Notes: a model not told the origin generated them from the sequence alone. A stretch of DNA of 64,000 nt from Novosphingobium aerophilum (GCF_014230305.1 NZ_JACLAU010000006.1:62001-126000), one strand, 5' to 3'; positions 34,986 through 44,647 are shown, numbered from the stretch's first letter. Numbers and translations are program-made.

Positions 34986-36680
34986 TTAGGGGCTGGTGCC
35001 GGGGTTGGCCGGCGGAGCGCCGGGCTGGCCGAGCCGCGCCTTTTCGGACGCGACCATCCGGGCGACGTCTGCCAACAGCTTCTGGGCATCGTAGACGATC
35101 CCGTCCTTGATCGTGAGGCTGACGCCGCCGACCCGTTCCTGCTTGTTCGTCTCCGGATTCAGGCGGAGGTGGCCGGTGCCGTAAAGCGTTTTCAGGTTCG
35201 CGAGCGGGTTCTCCTTCACGATCACCAGATCCGCCAGCATGCCGGCCCGCACCACGCCGAACGGCGCCGGTCCGCCCGTGGGCCGGGCCAGCTCGTCGGC
35301 GCTCCACATTGTGGCCGCACGCAGGATCTCGGCCGGTGTGAAGCCCGCCTCCCGGAACAGCTCGAGCTCTTCGATATAGGCGAAGCCATAGGTCTTGAAG
35401 ATGAAGCCGGAATCCGTCCCGACCGTCACGCGGCCGCCCATGTTCTTGTAGTCATTCATCAATTTGAAGAAGTTGGCGTAGAACCTTTTCCATGCGAACT
35501 CGTTCTCCGTCGTCCAGTCGTAGAAGTAGGATCCATGGTTGTCCCGCGTGGACTGGAAGTAGTTCCAGAGCTGCGGGGTGGTATACCGGTTGTTCCAGTC
35601 CGCATTGCGGGCGCGCATCAGATCGCGCGAGGCGGCATAGATGTTGAAGGTCGGGTTGAAGATGACCCTGTTGTCCTTCTGGTGCCGGAGATACGCCATC
35701 CACTCGGGAGACCCGGGCGCGTGGATGTCATCCCAGATCTCGGCAATGTCGCCAAAACGCTGCTGCTCGTTGTTGTAGTTGTAGTCGACGGGCAGCTTCT
35801 GGATCGTCGTGTCCTTGAGCAGCGCCTCGTGATGCCCGTAATAGTGGGTCACGGTGTCGAGATGCACGTCACCGGCATCCTGCGCGTTGAAATTGGCCAC
35901 CCCGGTCTGCGACAGGTGGGCCAGGGTGCCCATCCTGTTCTTGTGCGCCTCGTCAATGGCGGCGGCGATGATCGCGGGCGTTTCCTCCGGCCGGTTGAAG
36001 AACTTGATCCCGTCGATGTTGTGCGTCGCCGCCCAGCGCACCCACAGCCGCGCCTTGTCGGGTGAATCCACGGCGCCGCCGCTCCAGCCCGCGCCGAGCG
36101 TCTGGTAATTGACGATGCGCGGTGCGGCGATCGCGTTGGCGGCGGAGCGGCTCTTCTCCGCACTCGCGAATTCGGGCGGGGCAAGGGGCACGCCGCGAAC
36201 GGTGGTCACACCGTGGGCCAGCCAGAGCTTGTAGGCATAGCTGACGTCGGGCGCCTTGTCGGCGGCGGGCAAGTGGACGTGGGTATCGACGAAGCCCGGC
36301 ATCACGTACATGCCGGTCGCATCGATCTCGTGCTCGGCATCGAGTGGCTCGCGCTTGGGCTTGAGTGGCAGCCCCGGCCAGCCTGCCTGATTGACCGCGA
36401 CGATCCGGTTGCCCTCGATCACGATGTCGACCGGCCCGCGCGGCGGACCGCCGGTGCCATCGATCAGCGTCGCCCCGCGGATCACCAGCTTGCGGAAGGG
36501 GCCGATGCTGTCGCCCGCGGCGCGCGCCGGACCTGGCACATACTGCCCGGCGGGGTCCTGCGATGCTCCCGCCGCGCCGCCGGCGATCCACTGGTCATGG
36601 TCGTCATGGGCGAACGACACCCCGCCCGGCGCGAGGGTCGCCAGGATCAGGGTCGCCGCCGTGAGGAATGCCTTGTTCAT
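34986..36680 (-). CDS. Exported metal-dependent amidohydrolase
   Basis: 564 aa. Signal peptide MNKAFLTAATLILATLAPGG...FAH. Amidohydrolase core: HxH in GFVDTHVHLP, metal-binding histidines in LAHLSQ and THYYGHHEAL, and the final catalytic Asp in VGTDSGFIFKTYGF. The C-terminal composite-sheet domain includes RAGMLADLVIVKENPLANL. Exported enzymes of this group resemble imidazolonepropionase-like hydrolases and prolidase-type or organophosphorus-type enzymes; the substrate is unknown. It is monocistronic, divergent from the arsenic operon. Confidence 0.87.
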   Translation of the reverse strand: MNKAFLTAATLILATLAPGGVSFAHDDHDQWIAGGAAGASQDPAGQYVPGPARAAGDSIGPFRKLVIRGATLIDGTGGPPRGPVDIVIEGNRIVAVNQAGWPGLPLKPKREPLDAEHEIDATGMYVMPGFVDTHVHLPAADKAPDVSYAYKLWLAHGVTTVRGVPLAPPEFASAEKSRSAANAIAAPRIVNYQTLGAGWSGGAVDSPDKARLWVRWAATHNIDGIKFFNRPEETPAIIAAAIDEAHKNRMGTLAHLSQTGVANFNAQDAGDVHLDTVTHYYGHHEALLKDTTIQKLPVDYNYNNEQQRFGDIAEIWDDIHAPGSPEWMAYLRHQKDNRVIFNPTFNIYAASRDLMRARNADWNNRYTTPQLWNYFQSTRDNHGSYFYDWTTENEFAWKRFYANFFKLMNDYKNMGGRVTVGTDSGFIFKTYGFAYIEELELFREAGFTPAEILRAATMWSADELARPTGGPAPFGVVRAGMLADLVIVKENPLANLKTLYGTGHLRLNPETNKQERVGGVSLTIKDGIVYDAQKLLADVARMVASEKARLGQPGAPPANPGTSP

Positions 36681-36806
36681 CGATGAAACCCCTGGTGATC
36701 GCGGGCCGCCGCAGCCTGACCGGGCCGGTCCGGCAAGAAGAGGCCCGGGCCGACTTGTGCGGCCCCACCCGGGCCAGGGTCAAGCTGGTGATTGAGTCTG
36801 GCGTCG

Positions 36807-36842
36807 CCCAGTCCCGACCGCCGGCCCAGTCCCGACCGCCGG
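36807..36842. repeat. 18-bp tandem duplication
   Basis: CCCAGTCCCGACCGCCGG occurs twice in exact tandem (36807-36824 and 36825-36842) in the gap between the amidohydrolase and arsenic operon. Confidence 0.8.
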
Positions 36843-36895
36843 CCGTGGCCGGACGGAGGGTTCGCGAGGGTCTTCGGACTGGACATCATTCTTTA

Positions 36896-36921
36896 TTTCC
36901 AGTATCGTCGAAATATGGAAA
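36896..36921. promoter_or_regulatory. Candidate ArsR operator overlapping the arsR start
   Basis: TTTCCA (36896-36901) and TGGAAA (36916-36921) form an inverted repeat with a 14-base AT-leaning spacer. It overlaps the ATG at 36915. No GGAGG-like ribosome site is visible, so the transcript may be leaderless or weakly translated. Confidence 0.4.
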
Positions 36922-37274
36922 TCAAGACCGCGGTCACCGCCCTCTCCGCCCTGGCCCACGAGGGACGCTTGAATGCGTTCCGCCTGCTGGTCCGTGCCGG
37001 CCAGGATGGCCTGGCCTCCGGTGAACTCGCGCGCCGGCTTGGCGTCCCGGCGAACACGCTTTCGGGCAGCCTCAACATCCTGAGCCATGCCGGACTGGTC
37101 GAAAGCCGGCGTGCGGGCAAGTCGGTGATCTATACGGCGGGCTACGCCAACATGACGGAACTGCTCCAGTTCCTGATGGAGGACTGCTGCGCGGGCGCGT
37201 CCGATATCTGCGCGCCGCTGATCGAGATCGCGCTGGCCTGTGATTGCGACGACAAGGACAAGATCGATGCCTGA
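36915..37274 (+). CDS. arsR: ArsR, arsenite-responsive repressor
   Basis: 119 aa. Winged helix: GLASGELARRLGVPANTLSGSLNILSHAGLVESRRAGKSVIYTAG. The usual ELCVC helix motif is absent. Instead the C-terminus holds a cysteine cluster (Cys91, Cys92, Cys99, Cys109, Cys111; MEDCCAGASDIC...ACDCDD). That resembles the alternative arsenite site at the C-terminus of Acidithiobacillus ferrooxidans ArsR. The start at 36915 is chosen because upstream codons do not look protein-like. It overlaps the next gene by 8 bases. Confidence 0.9.
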   Translation: MEIKTAVTALSALAHEGRLNAFRLLVRAGQDGLASGELARRLGVPANTLSGSLNILSHAGLVESRRAGKSVIYTAGYANMTELLQFLMEDCCAGASDICAPLIEIALACDCDDKDKIDA

Positions 37275-37773
37275 TCAACTGCCGGGCGTGCTGGTGCTGT
37301 GCACGGGAAATTCCGCCCGCTCGATCCTGGGCGAGGCGATGCTGGCGCAACGCGGCGGGGGACGCCTGCGCGCCTACAGCGCCGGCAGCCAGCCCAAGGG
37401 CGTGCCTCATCCGGGCGCGCTGCGCCTGCTGGCGCGGCGCGGGATCGACACCGCGCCGTTCCGCTCCAAAAGCTGGAACGCGTTCACCGGGCCGGACGCG
37501 CCGCGGATCGACATCGCCATCACCGTCTGCGGCAATGCCGCGCAGGAGGCGTGCCCCGTGTTCATGGGGGCCCCGATCAAGGGCCATTGGGGCCTGCCCG
37601 ATCCGGCCGATGTGACGGGGAGCGAGGCCGAGGTCGACGCCGCTTTCGAGGCTACCTGGCAGGCGCTCGAACAGCGGGTCGAGGCGCTGCTCTCCTTCCG
37701 TTTCGAGGACATGCCCCCGCGCGAGCTGGCGGACATCCTGGCCCGGATCGGCCGGATGGACGGCGCGGCGTGA
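37267..37773 (+). CDS. arsC: ArsC arsenate reductase, low-molecular-weight phosphatase type
   Basis: 168 aa. Phosphatase loop LCTGNSARS (Cys12 to Arg18) and a redox cysteine pair Cys88 (VCGNAAQ) and Cys96 (EACPVF), matching the thioredoxin-coupled ArsC mechanism. It reduces arsenate to arsenite. The start ATG lies inside the arsR 3' end. The gene is followed by an aquaporin gene with a GTGA overlap. Confidence 0.92.
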   Translation: MPDQLPGVLVLCTGNSARSILGEAMLAQRGGGRLRAYSAGSQPKGVPHPGALRLLARRGIDTAPFRSKSWNAFTGPDAPRIDIAITVCGNAAQEACPVFMGAPIKGHWGLPDPADVTGSEAEVDAAFEATWQALEQRVEALLSFRFEDMPPRELADILARIGRMDGAA

Positions 37774-38432
37774 ACCGCGAGGTCTGGGCCGAGGCCATCG
37801 GCAGCTTCTTCCTGTTCTGCACGGTGATCGGCTCGGGCATCATGGCCGAGCAGCTTGCCGGGGGGAACGTCGCCGTCGCCTTGCTGGGCAACACGGTCGC
37901 CACCGGGGCCATGCTGTTTGTCCTGATCGCCATGCTGGGGCCGCTCTCGGGCGCACACTTCAACCCGGCGGTGACGCTGGTCTTCCGCCTGCGCGGCGAT
38001 CTGTCGAGCCGCACCGCGCTGAGGCTGGTGGCCGGGCAACTTGCCGGAGGCATCCCCGGGGTCTGGGCCGCGCACCTGATGTTCAACCAGCCGATCGTGC
38101 AACTGTCGACCAAGGCGCGCACCGGGCCCGGACAATGGACCGGTGAGTTCATTGCCACCTTCGGGCTGGTCTTCGTGATCCTCGGCACGATCCGCCATCG
38201 CCCGCAGGCGGTCCCGGCCAGCGTCGCGCTGTATATCGTCGCGGCTTACTGGTTCACCTCCTCGACCAGCTTCGCCAACCCGGCCATCACCCTGGCCCGG
38301 GCCTTGTCCAACACCTTCGCCGGCATCGCGCCAACCGATGTCCCGGCCTTCATCGCCGCCCAACTCGCCGGTGCGCTTGCCGCGCTGGCGGCCGGGCGGG
38401 CGATCTTTGCTCAGCAGGAGCCCGCCGCGTGA
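37770..38432 (+). CDS. aqpS: AqpS-like aquaglyceroporin for arsenite efflux
   Basis: 220 aa, GTG start overlapping the arsC stop. Six membrane helices and the two NPA boxes of the MIP family ([11 protein letters not shown] at 65-67; [11 protein letters not shown] near 170). Its place inside an ars operon, with no arsB or acr3 nearby, parallels Sinorhizobium AqpS, which lets arsenite flow out down its gradient after ArsC reduces arsenate inside. Confidence 0.9.
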   Translation: MNREVWAEAIGSFFLFCTVIGSGIMAEQLAGGNVAVALLGNTVATGAMLFVLIAMLGPLSGAHFNPAVTLVFRLRGDLSSRTALRLVAGQLAGGIPGVWAAHLMFNQPIVQLSTKARTGPGQWTGEFIATFGLVFVILGTIRHRPQAVPASVALYIVAAYWFTSSTSFANPAITLARALSNTFAGIAPTDVPAFIAAQLAGALAALAAGRAIFAQQEPAA

Positions 38433-38872
38433 CCCCCAAACCGCAAACGACCGACATCGTGATTTACCACAACCCCGAATGCGGCACCTCGCGCAATGTG
38501 CTGGCCATGGTCCGCAATGCCGGGATCGAGCCGCACGTGGTCGAGTATCTCAAGACTCCGCCGTCGCGCCCCCTGCTGGAGCGCCTGATCGCGCGCTCGG
38601 GCCTGACCCCGCGCGACCTGCTGCGGGAAAAGGGCACGCCCTATGCCGAACTGGGTCTGGGCGATCCGGCGCTGAGCGACGAAGCGCTGATCGATGCGAT
38701 GATGGCGCATCCGATCCTGATCAACCGGCCGCTGGTCGTCTCGCCGTTGGGGGTCAGGCTGTGCCGCCCGTCCGAAGCCGTGCTCGATCTGCTGCCCGAC
38801 GGCCAGCAGGGCGCCTTCGTCAAGGAGGACGGCACGACGGTGATCGATGCTGCCGGGAACCGCGTGGCGTGA
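38429..38872 (+). CDS. arsC: ArsC arsenate reductase, glutaredoxin-dependent type
   Basis: 147 aa, GTG start. It belongs to the ArsC/Spx thioredoxin-like fold: [12 protein letters not shown] with catalytic Cys18, and the arginine region [21 protein letters not shown]. This is the E. coli plasmid-type enzyme, unrelated to the phosphatase-type ArsC two genes upstream. The two use different reductants (glutathione/glutaredoxin versus thioredoxin). It overlaps both neighbours by 4 bases. Confidence 0.92.
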   Translation: MTPKPQTTDIVIYHNPECGTSRNVLAMVRNAGIEPHVVEYLKTPPSRPLLERLIARSGLTPRDLLREKGTPYAELGLGDPALSDEALIDAMMAHPILINRPLVVSPLGVRLCRPSEAVLDLLPDGQQGAFVKEDGTTVIDAAGNRVA

Positions 38873-39618
38873 CGGAGACGACCTTTCCCCGCCTGCGCGC
38901 GCTGACCGACCCCGACCATCTCCCCGCGCTGAAGCCGGCCTATGCCCACCCGCGCCCTGCGCTGGGGCTGGGCGACTGCGATCCGCCGCCGCGCATCCTG
39001 CTACTCTACGGCTCCCTGCGCGAGCGCTCGTTCTCCCGCCTGGCGGTCGAGGAAGCCGCCAGGCTGCTGCGCCACTTCGGCTGCGACACTCGGATCTTCG
39101 ATCCATCGGATCTGCCCCTGCCCGACCAGGTCGGCGGCGACGATCACCCCGCCGTGCATGAGCTGCGCGAACATTCGCTGTGGTCGGAAGGCCAGGTCTG
39201 GTGCAGTCCGGAACGGCACGGCCAGATCACCGGGATCATGAAAACGCAGATCGATCACTTGCCGCTGGCGTTCAAGGGGCTGCGCCCGACCCAGGGGCGG
39301 ACCCTGGCCGTGATGCAGGTCTGCGCCGGCTCGCAATCGTTCAATTCGGTCAACACCCTCCGCGTGCTGGGCCGCTGGATGCGGATGTTCACCATCCCCA
39401 ACCAGTCGAGCGTGGCCAAGGCCTACGAGGAGTTCGACGCGGCCGGTCGCATGAAGCCCTCGGCTTATTACGACCGGATCGTCGACGTGATGGAGGAGCT
39501 GGTCCGGTTCACCGTGCTGCTCCGGCCGCATGCCGCGCAACTGGTGGATCGCTATTCCGAACGGGTGGAGACCGATCGGCCCGTGGGGGCGGCGGACGCG
39601 ATCCTGGGTTCGATATAG
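38869..39618 (+). CDS. arsH: ArsH, NADPH-dependent FMN oxidoreductase for organoarsenicals
   Basis: 249 aa from the GTG at 38869 overlapping the arsC stop. Flavodoxin-like fold with the FMN phosphate loop [12 protein letters not shown], plus the ArsH blocks [24 protein letters not shown] and [20 protein letters not shown]. ArsH oxidises trivalent methyl- and aryl-arsenicals to less toxic pentavalent forms. It is the last gene of the operon and convergent with the phytase gene. Confidence 0.93.
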   Translation: MTETTFPRLRALTDPDHLPALKPAYAHPRPALGLGDCDPPPRILLLYGSLRERSFSRLAVEEAARLLRHFGCDTRIFDPSDLPLPDQVGGDDHPAVHELREHSLWSEGQVWCSPERHGQITGIMKTQIDHLPLAFKGLRPTQGRTLAVMQVCAGSQSFNSVNTLRVLGRWMRMFTIPNQSSVAKAYEEFDAAGRMKPSAYYDRIVDVMEELVRFTVLLRPHAAQLVDRYSERVETDRPVGAADAILGSI

Positions 39619-39730
39619 GTCGGCGCGGTGTAGCTGCCCGGGCCTGTTCACCCGGGGGTCTCTCCAGCTTCCGCTTGGCGGGATAGTGCGATGGGCGGCG
39701 TGCCGGTCCTGACAAGGCAACTCCTGCGCA

Positions 39731-40765
39731 TCACCGCTTTCTGTTCAGTGCCTTGCGGATATCGCCCCAGGCGCTCAGCTTGAAGTTCTGCGCGGCCGGC
39801 GCGTTCTCTCCATCCTGGACCACCAGCAGGCCGCCCGGAAAGCGCGGGCCGAACTGGCCCAGCGCCAGGGCGATCCCGTCGGTTTCCTCGGTGCTGCCGA
39901 AGCGGCCGCGGCGAATCCGGAACCGGCCGGCCGGGGTCAGGTCGGGGAGGCGGAACAGGGCATAGGCATTGTCGCCCTGGCTCGAGGCGACCAGCCAGCC
40001 GCCGCGCCGGCCGACCGGGGCGAGCGCCAGCCCTTCGACGTCGGCCACCAGATGGCCCCCGTCGGCCAGCGCGAGCAATCGGGCGGTGCGATCGCGCGGG
40101 TCGGTCGACAGGGCCCAGATCCCGCGGTCCTCTTCGCCGACGTAGAGCGTGCCGCTCCGCGGATCGACCACGCAGCCCTCGGTCTGGCTTGGCAGGTGCA
40201 GGCTGCGGATGATCGCGCCGGTGGCCTTGCCCTGTTCCAGCGCGATCCGCACCTGATGAATGGCGCCATGCTTCAGCACCGAAAAGGCGTCGAACCCGTC
40301 GCCGTGGCGGACCAGGCACACGCCATAGGCCTCGCCCGCGCCCCCGGGCACGCTGCCCAGCGCGGTCAACCGGCCGGTCTGGCGGTGGAGCCGGTAGACC
40401 CCCAGGCGCGCCTGGGCCTCGTCATTGCGGTCGCTGGCCACCACGATGATCCCCAGCGGACCCAGATCGACCAGATCGACATTGTTGACGCGCCCCGCCG
40501 CGACAAAGTGGCGCACCCTGCCGTCCAGCCCGTAAACGTAGAGCCCCGCCTTTTTGTCGGTGGCCACGATCAGGCTGGCCGCAGGATGGCGGGGATTGCG
40601 CCAGATCGCCGGATCATCCGCAGCATCGCCCTGGCCCGTTCCCACCGGACGGGTCTCGCCCCGGGCCGTGACCGAGACGGTGCGAACGTCCGCGGCACCC
40701 GGTGCGGCCAGTGCCGGAGGACCAAGCAGCCCCCCGGCAAGCACCACGGCCAGCAAGGCCTTCAT
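39731..40765 (-). CDS. Beta-propeller phytase, exported
   Basis: 344 aa. The ATG at 40763-40765 gives a signal peptide (MKALLAVVLAGGLLGPPALA). BPP family marks include DDPAIWRNPRHPAASLIVATDKKAGLYVYGLDG, VNNVDL, ASDRNDEAQARLGVYR, SQTEGCVVDPRSGTLYVGEEDRGIW and DVEGLAL, with acidic calcium/phosphate ligands. The enzyme releases phosphate from phytate. Its start codon shares one base with the stop of the upstream TonB receptor gene, so the pair is translationally coupled and the receptor likely handles phytate or its products. Confidence 0.93.
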   Translation of the reverse strand: MKALLAVVLAGGLLGPPALAAPGAADVRTVSVTARGETRPVGTGQGDAADDPAIWRNPRHPAASLIVATDKKAGLYVYGLDGRVRHFVAAGRVNNVDLVDLGPLGIIVVASDRNDEAQARLGVYRLHRQTGRLTALGSVPGGAGEAYGVCLVRHGDGFDAFSVLKHGAIHQVRIALEQGKATGAIIRSLHLPSQTEGCVVDPRSGTLYVGEEDRGIWALSTDPRDRTARLLALADGGHLVADVEGLALAPVGRRGGWLVASSQGDNAYALFRLPDLTPAGRFRIRRGRFGSTEETDGIALALGQFGPRFPGGLLVVQDGENAPAAQNFKLSAWGDIRKALNRKR

Positions 40766-43569
40766 CAGAAGGTCACCCGGACACCGCCGGTGAAGCGCCG
40801 GCCGAACCGCTCCCATTCGATCGTCTGGGTCCGGACCATGGCCGTGGGCGTGCCGGTCGCGGTCAGGATGCCCGAGGGATCGGAGAACCGCCGGCCGGGC
40901 TGGTTGGTCAGGTTGGCGGCGTCGAAGTAGATCTCGACATGCTTGTTGATGGCATAGCGCGCCGAGACATCGAGCTCCTCGTCGGCATCCCAGTAGGTGT
41001 CGCCGCCATCCACGTCATTGTCGGCGATGGCATCGAGCCAAAGGCTGCGACGCTGGTACTGCAGCCGCAGCGACAGGCCGTACTTCTCGTAATAGACCCC
41101 GACGTTGTAGACCGTGTCCGAAGTGTTGGGCAGTCGCACCTTGCGCGCCGGGACATTGCCGATCGCCGGCTTGGTGATTGCGCTGTCGTTGAGCGTCAGG
41201 TTGGCGCTCACACCGAAGCCACCCATCCACTCCGGCAGGCCCAGCGAGCGGGTCCACGGATCCAACTGAAGCTGCGCGGCGACTTCGGCGCCGAACAGCC
41301 GGCCCTTGCCGCCGTTGGTGATGCCGGTGAAGATGTAGTTCGACCGATCGACCCCGCCGAAGTTCAAGGCGTCGGAACCGAAGGTGCGGGTCTGGGTGAA
41401 CAGGACGTCGGTGATGTCCTTGTAGAACGCGCCGATCGAGATGTAGCCCTGCGGCCGGACATACCATTCGAAGTAGGCGTCGATGCCCTTGGCCCGTTCC
41501 GGCCTGACCGCCGGATTGCCGCCCGAGATGGTCTGCGCCAGATCGTTGAAGGTGACGTTCGGACGCATCTGGTCATAGTCGGCCCGCGCGGCGCCGGTGT
41601 TGAACGACAGGCGCAGCTTCTTGGTCTCGTCCAGATTGTAGTTCACGTGCAGACTGGGAAAGACCAGGGTCTGGTTGACCTCGGCGGTGATGCCGGTGGC
41701 GATGCCGAGGTTCGTGACCTTTTCGAGCCGCACGCCGCCGATCACCGAGCCCCAGGTGTATCGCAGGGTGCCCATCAGGTAAGCCGCATAGACCCGCTCG
41801 GTCACGTCGTAGAGGTTATTGGCATTGGGGGTGAACGCATAGTTCGCCCGCGCCGCGGCCCCGGCGGCGGCCATCTTGACGTTGTCGAAGTAGCGGAAGG
41901 TGTATCCCATCGGTAGCTTGCCGAGGAAGGGCTGCGTGATCGAGAACGCGTTGTAGTCGGTCGGCATGCCGATCGCGGCCAGGCGGGTCGCGTCGGTGCC
42001 CGCGATGGACAGCGCGTTCTCGACCACGACCTTGCTCCGCTGGTCGAACTGGAAGCCCGCCTTGATCGTCGCCTCGGCGCCGAACAGCGGCAGGGTCTTG
42101 GCCAGGACGAGACGGCCGGTGTAGGCCGTGGTCGTGTCCACCGCGTCAAGGAAGGTGATCGCGGTCAGCGGCTTGGTGAAGGTGTCGATCGCGGTCACCG
42201 CGGTGCCCGCCTGGAAGCGGGTCGGGCTCGCCAACTGGTTGGTGGTTGACAGGGTCAGCAGCGAGACCCCGGGGTTGGTGAAGTCGTAGCCCACGGTCGG
42301 CCGCAGGGTGCGGGTGGAAGGGCTTTCCCACGAGGCCTCGCCCGTGACGGTGCGATCGTCCTTGGACTGCGTGTAATTGCCCAGCCAGTTCAGCGTCCAG
42401 CCCCCGGCGAAGGCATGCGAGCCCTCGACCGTGTTGGTCAGGATCGACTGCTTGAAGGCACGCAGGGTGGACCGCTGGCGGATGTCGATGCCGTAGATCG
42501 TGCCCTTGTAGGGGTCGTTGCCGATGCAGATGTCGGCGTAGCCGCTGGTGGTCGGGGTCGGGTTCGGCGTCGGGGTGCAGGCGGCGGTGTTCGGCACCAG
42601 ATCGGCCTGGCGGTCATCCAGGTCGAAGCGATAGTTGTCGCGGGCCTCGTCATCGGTGAAGATCGTGTAGACGGAGCGCAGCGACACCGTGTTGTCGGCA
42701 TCAGGCTTCCAGTCGAGCCGGCCCGACACGGACCAGTTCTTGCGGGTCAGGCGGTAGAGCTTGTTCTCGGTTTCCTGCACCCAGTAACGGGTGGCCGCGC
42801 CGGGGCGCTGGTCCTGGCTGACCTTCTCCCAGTCGTGCTCGAAGTTGTCGGTGATCATGTTGCGTTCGTAGTAGCTGCCCGAAACGAGCAGGCCGATCTC
42901 GCCGCCGCCCAGCGGCAGGCGCTGCGAAAGGACCAGCGATCCTTCGTACTCGGGCCGCTTGCCGTATTCGGCCTGGCCGTATCCGGCCTTGGCCGCGACG
43001 TGGAAGCCGCTGTAATCGAACGCCGAACGGGTCACGACATTGACATTGCCGGCCACCGTCTCGCCGGGCATGTCGGGGGTCACCGCCTTGGCCACGACCA
43101 CCTGCTTGGCGATGGCCGACGGAATCGAATCGAACCGCGCGTCGCGCCCTTCCGGGCTGACCACGTTGATCCCGTCGAACGACAGCGTGGTCCAGGTCTT
43201 GGGGGCACCGCGCAGCGAGATGTAACGCGCCTGGCCCTGGTCCCGCTCGACCGCGACACCGGGGAGGCGGCTGGTCGCCTGGGCGATGTTCTGGTCCGGC
43301 AAACGCCCGATCCCGTCCGAGGCGAGCACGGTGACGAGCGAGTCCGAATTCTTCTGCACCTGCAGAGCGGCCGCTTCGGATTCGGCGATCGGCCGCTTGC
43401 CGGTGACGACGATATCGCCCGGCGCGGCGTCTTCCGCCGCAGCGTCTCCTGCAGCCGCGGCCGCTTCGGCGGCGGCTGCGGGGCTGGCCCAGACCAGGGC
43501 GAGGGCCACGGAACCCAGCAACCCACGGTCCAGTTGTGCGAATGCGACGCGATTGCGATTACGAATCAT
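40765..43569 (-). CDS. TonB-dependent receptor coupled to phytase
   Basis: 934 aa. Signal peptide RGLLGSVALALVWASPAAA. A TonB-box-like GDIVVTGKRP, then the plug: SDGIGRLPDQNIAQATSRLPGVAVERDQGQARYISLRG, VSPEGRDARFDSIPS. This is the large TonB/CarB-like subgroup used for oligosaccharides and other big nutrients. The barrel ends in RRFTGGVRVTF, the canonical C-terminal aromatic. The one-base overlap with the phytase suggests a phytate-utilisation unit, as recalled from other sphingomonads. Confidence 0.92.
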   Translation of the reverse strand: MIRNRNRVAFAQLDRGLLGSVALALVWASPAAAAEAAAAAGDAAAEDAAPGDIVVTGKRPIAESEAAALQVQKNSDSLVTVLASDGIGRLPDQNIAQATSRLPGVAVERDQGQARYISLRGAPKTWTTLSFDGINVVSPEGRDARFDSIPSAIAKQVVVAKAVTPDMPGETVAGNVNVVTRSAFDYSGFHVAAKAGYGQAEYGKRPEYEGSLVLSQRLPLGGGEIGLLVSGSYYERNMITDNFEHDWEKVSQDQRPGAATRYWVQETENKLYRLTRKNWSVSGRLDWKPDADNTVSLRSVYTIFTDDEARDNYRFDLDDRQADLVPNTAACTPTPNPTPTTSGYADICIGNDPYKGTIYGIDIRQRSTLRAFKQSILTNTVEGSHAFAGGWTLNWLGNYTQSKDDRTVTGEASWESPSTRTLRPTVGYDFTNPGVSLLTLSTTNQLASPTRFQAGTAVTAIDTFTKPLTAITFLDAVDTTTAYTGRLVLAKTLPLFGAEATIKAGFQFDQRSKVVVENALSIAGTDATRLAAIGMPTDYNAFSITQPFLGKLPMGYTFRYFDNVKMAAAGAAARANYAFTPNANNLYDVTERVYAAYLMGTLRYTWGSVIGGVRLEKVTNLGIATGITAEVNQTLVFPSLHVNYNLDETKKLRLSFNTGAARADYDQMRPNVTFNDLAQTISGGNPAVRPERAKGIDAYFEWYVRPQGYISIGAFYKDITDVLFTQTRTFGSDALNFGGVDRSNYIFTGITNGGKGRLFGAEVAAQLQLDPWTRSLGLPEWMGGFGVSANLTLNDSAITKPAIGNVPARKVRLPNTSDTVYNVGVYYEKYGLSLRLQYQRRSLWLDAIADNDVDGGDTYWDADEELDVSARYAINKHVEIYFDAANLTNQPGRRFSDPSGILTATGTPTAMVRTQTIEWERFGRRFTGGVRVTF

Positions 43570-43900
43570 GGAGCCCCCTGAACATTACGGTTCGGTAATG
43601 ATCAGGCGCGCTAGGCGGGCATGGTTACACGCCGACGTAACCCCCGTGACACGGGTCTGGCACGCTGATGACACTCCTCCGACCGCGGGCGCGAACCCGT
43701 CCCGATCCAGACCCGGCGATGGGTGGTTGCGGACAAGGTCCAAGGCCTGCCCAAAGGCCTTTCGGAGCGGTTGCAAGGGCGGTCCGGGCGATGCATCGCA
43801 GCCCAAAGGCGAGATTGCCCGGTGCTACCGGCAAGCCCGAGATCGGCCTCAGGTCGACTCAATCAGACGTGGTCACTCGCCGCAGCCAGCCACCGACCGG
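43570..43900. other. Intergenic region, no feature seen
   Basis: 331 bp between the TonB receptor start and the end of the sulfotransferase-like gene. Short open frames on both strands are Arg/Pro-rich and do not look protein-coding. It should contain the promoter of the receptor-phytase operon. No Pho box could be identified with confidence. Confidence 0.4.
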
Positions 43901-44647
43901 TCACACCGAAAGCCGATAGGCCGAAAGCCGCTCGTAGTAGGGCTGCGCGGCATCGGCGATCCGCTGCAGAGGGTCCGGCAAGGCGGGCAGGGCGGAACCG
44001 GCCGGCGCGGCGAAGCCGGTGCTTTGCTCGACCGTTCCGTACCAGGCGGGTGCCCAGACGCCGTCGCTCGCCCGCCGGCCCCTGGGCCAGTGGAGCATGG
44101 CCGGATCGAACGGGATGGACAAAGCGGCGCACAGGCTGCGCAGGATCGCCTCCGGGTCGGCCAGCAGATCATCGCTGTCCACCACGGGAGGAGCCGCGCC
44201 GGTGTCGTTCGCGAACCGGTCGAACAGTTCCACCTGACGCACCAGGCCGATGTCCGACAGGGTCACCTCTTCGCGCTTGGCGACGTAGGAGTTGAGCACC
44301 CGCGAAGGGGCACGGATCAGGAAGGCGTGCCGAAAACCGCCCATCCAGTCCAGCCCGAAGGCCGGCAGCATGTGATGGGTCATGTGCTTCTGATACCAGA
44401 CGGTCGCATCGGCGGCATCGGTGGCTTGCGGCAAGGGCCCGGCCAGGCTCGTCGCGACGTCTTGCCAGGCCGTCGGTTGCGACCGGAGGACCTCGTCACG
44501 CATGGGGTGGTCGAGCCCGGTCGCCGCCAGATAGGCGGCATAGAAGGGCTCGTCGCTGACCACGCAATCGGCACGGTTTTCAAAGGCCCGCATCATGGCC
44601 GTCGACAGGTTGCGCGGGCCTGACCACATGGCGATCCGGATTGTCAT
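43901..44647 (-). CDS. Sulfotransferase-like P-loop protein
   Basis: 248 aa. The N-terminal PAPS-binding-like loop (MWSGPRNLSTAMMRAF, residues 7-22) is followed by DEPFYAAYL, KHMTHHMLP and the 3'-phosphate-type region FLIRAPSRVLNSYVAKREEV, then VVDSDDLLADPEAILRSLC. This is the branched sulfotransferase superfamily; the acceptor is unknown. The start overlaps the stop of an aminotransferase-fold gene (ATGA), so the two are made together. From memory, plants carry a protein where the same two domains are fused, implying a joint function. Confidence 0.8.
   Translation of the reverse strand: MTIRIAMWSGPRNLSTAMMRAFENRADCVVSDEPFYAAYLAATGLDHPMRDEVLRSQPTAWQDVATSLAGPLPQATDAADATVWYQKHMTHHMLPAFGLDWMGGFRHAFLIRAPSRVLNSYVAKREEVTLSDIGLVRQVELFDRFANDTGAAPPVVDSDDLLADPEAILRSLCAALSIPFDPAMLHWPRGRRASDGVWAPAWYGTVEQSTGFAAPAGSALPALPDPLQRIADAAQPYYERLSAYRLSV

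Noticed and set aside
43570..43900. Pho box upstream of the phytase operon
   Set aside because: No convincing pair of CTGTCAT-like direct repeats could be found by eye.
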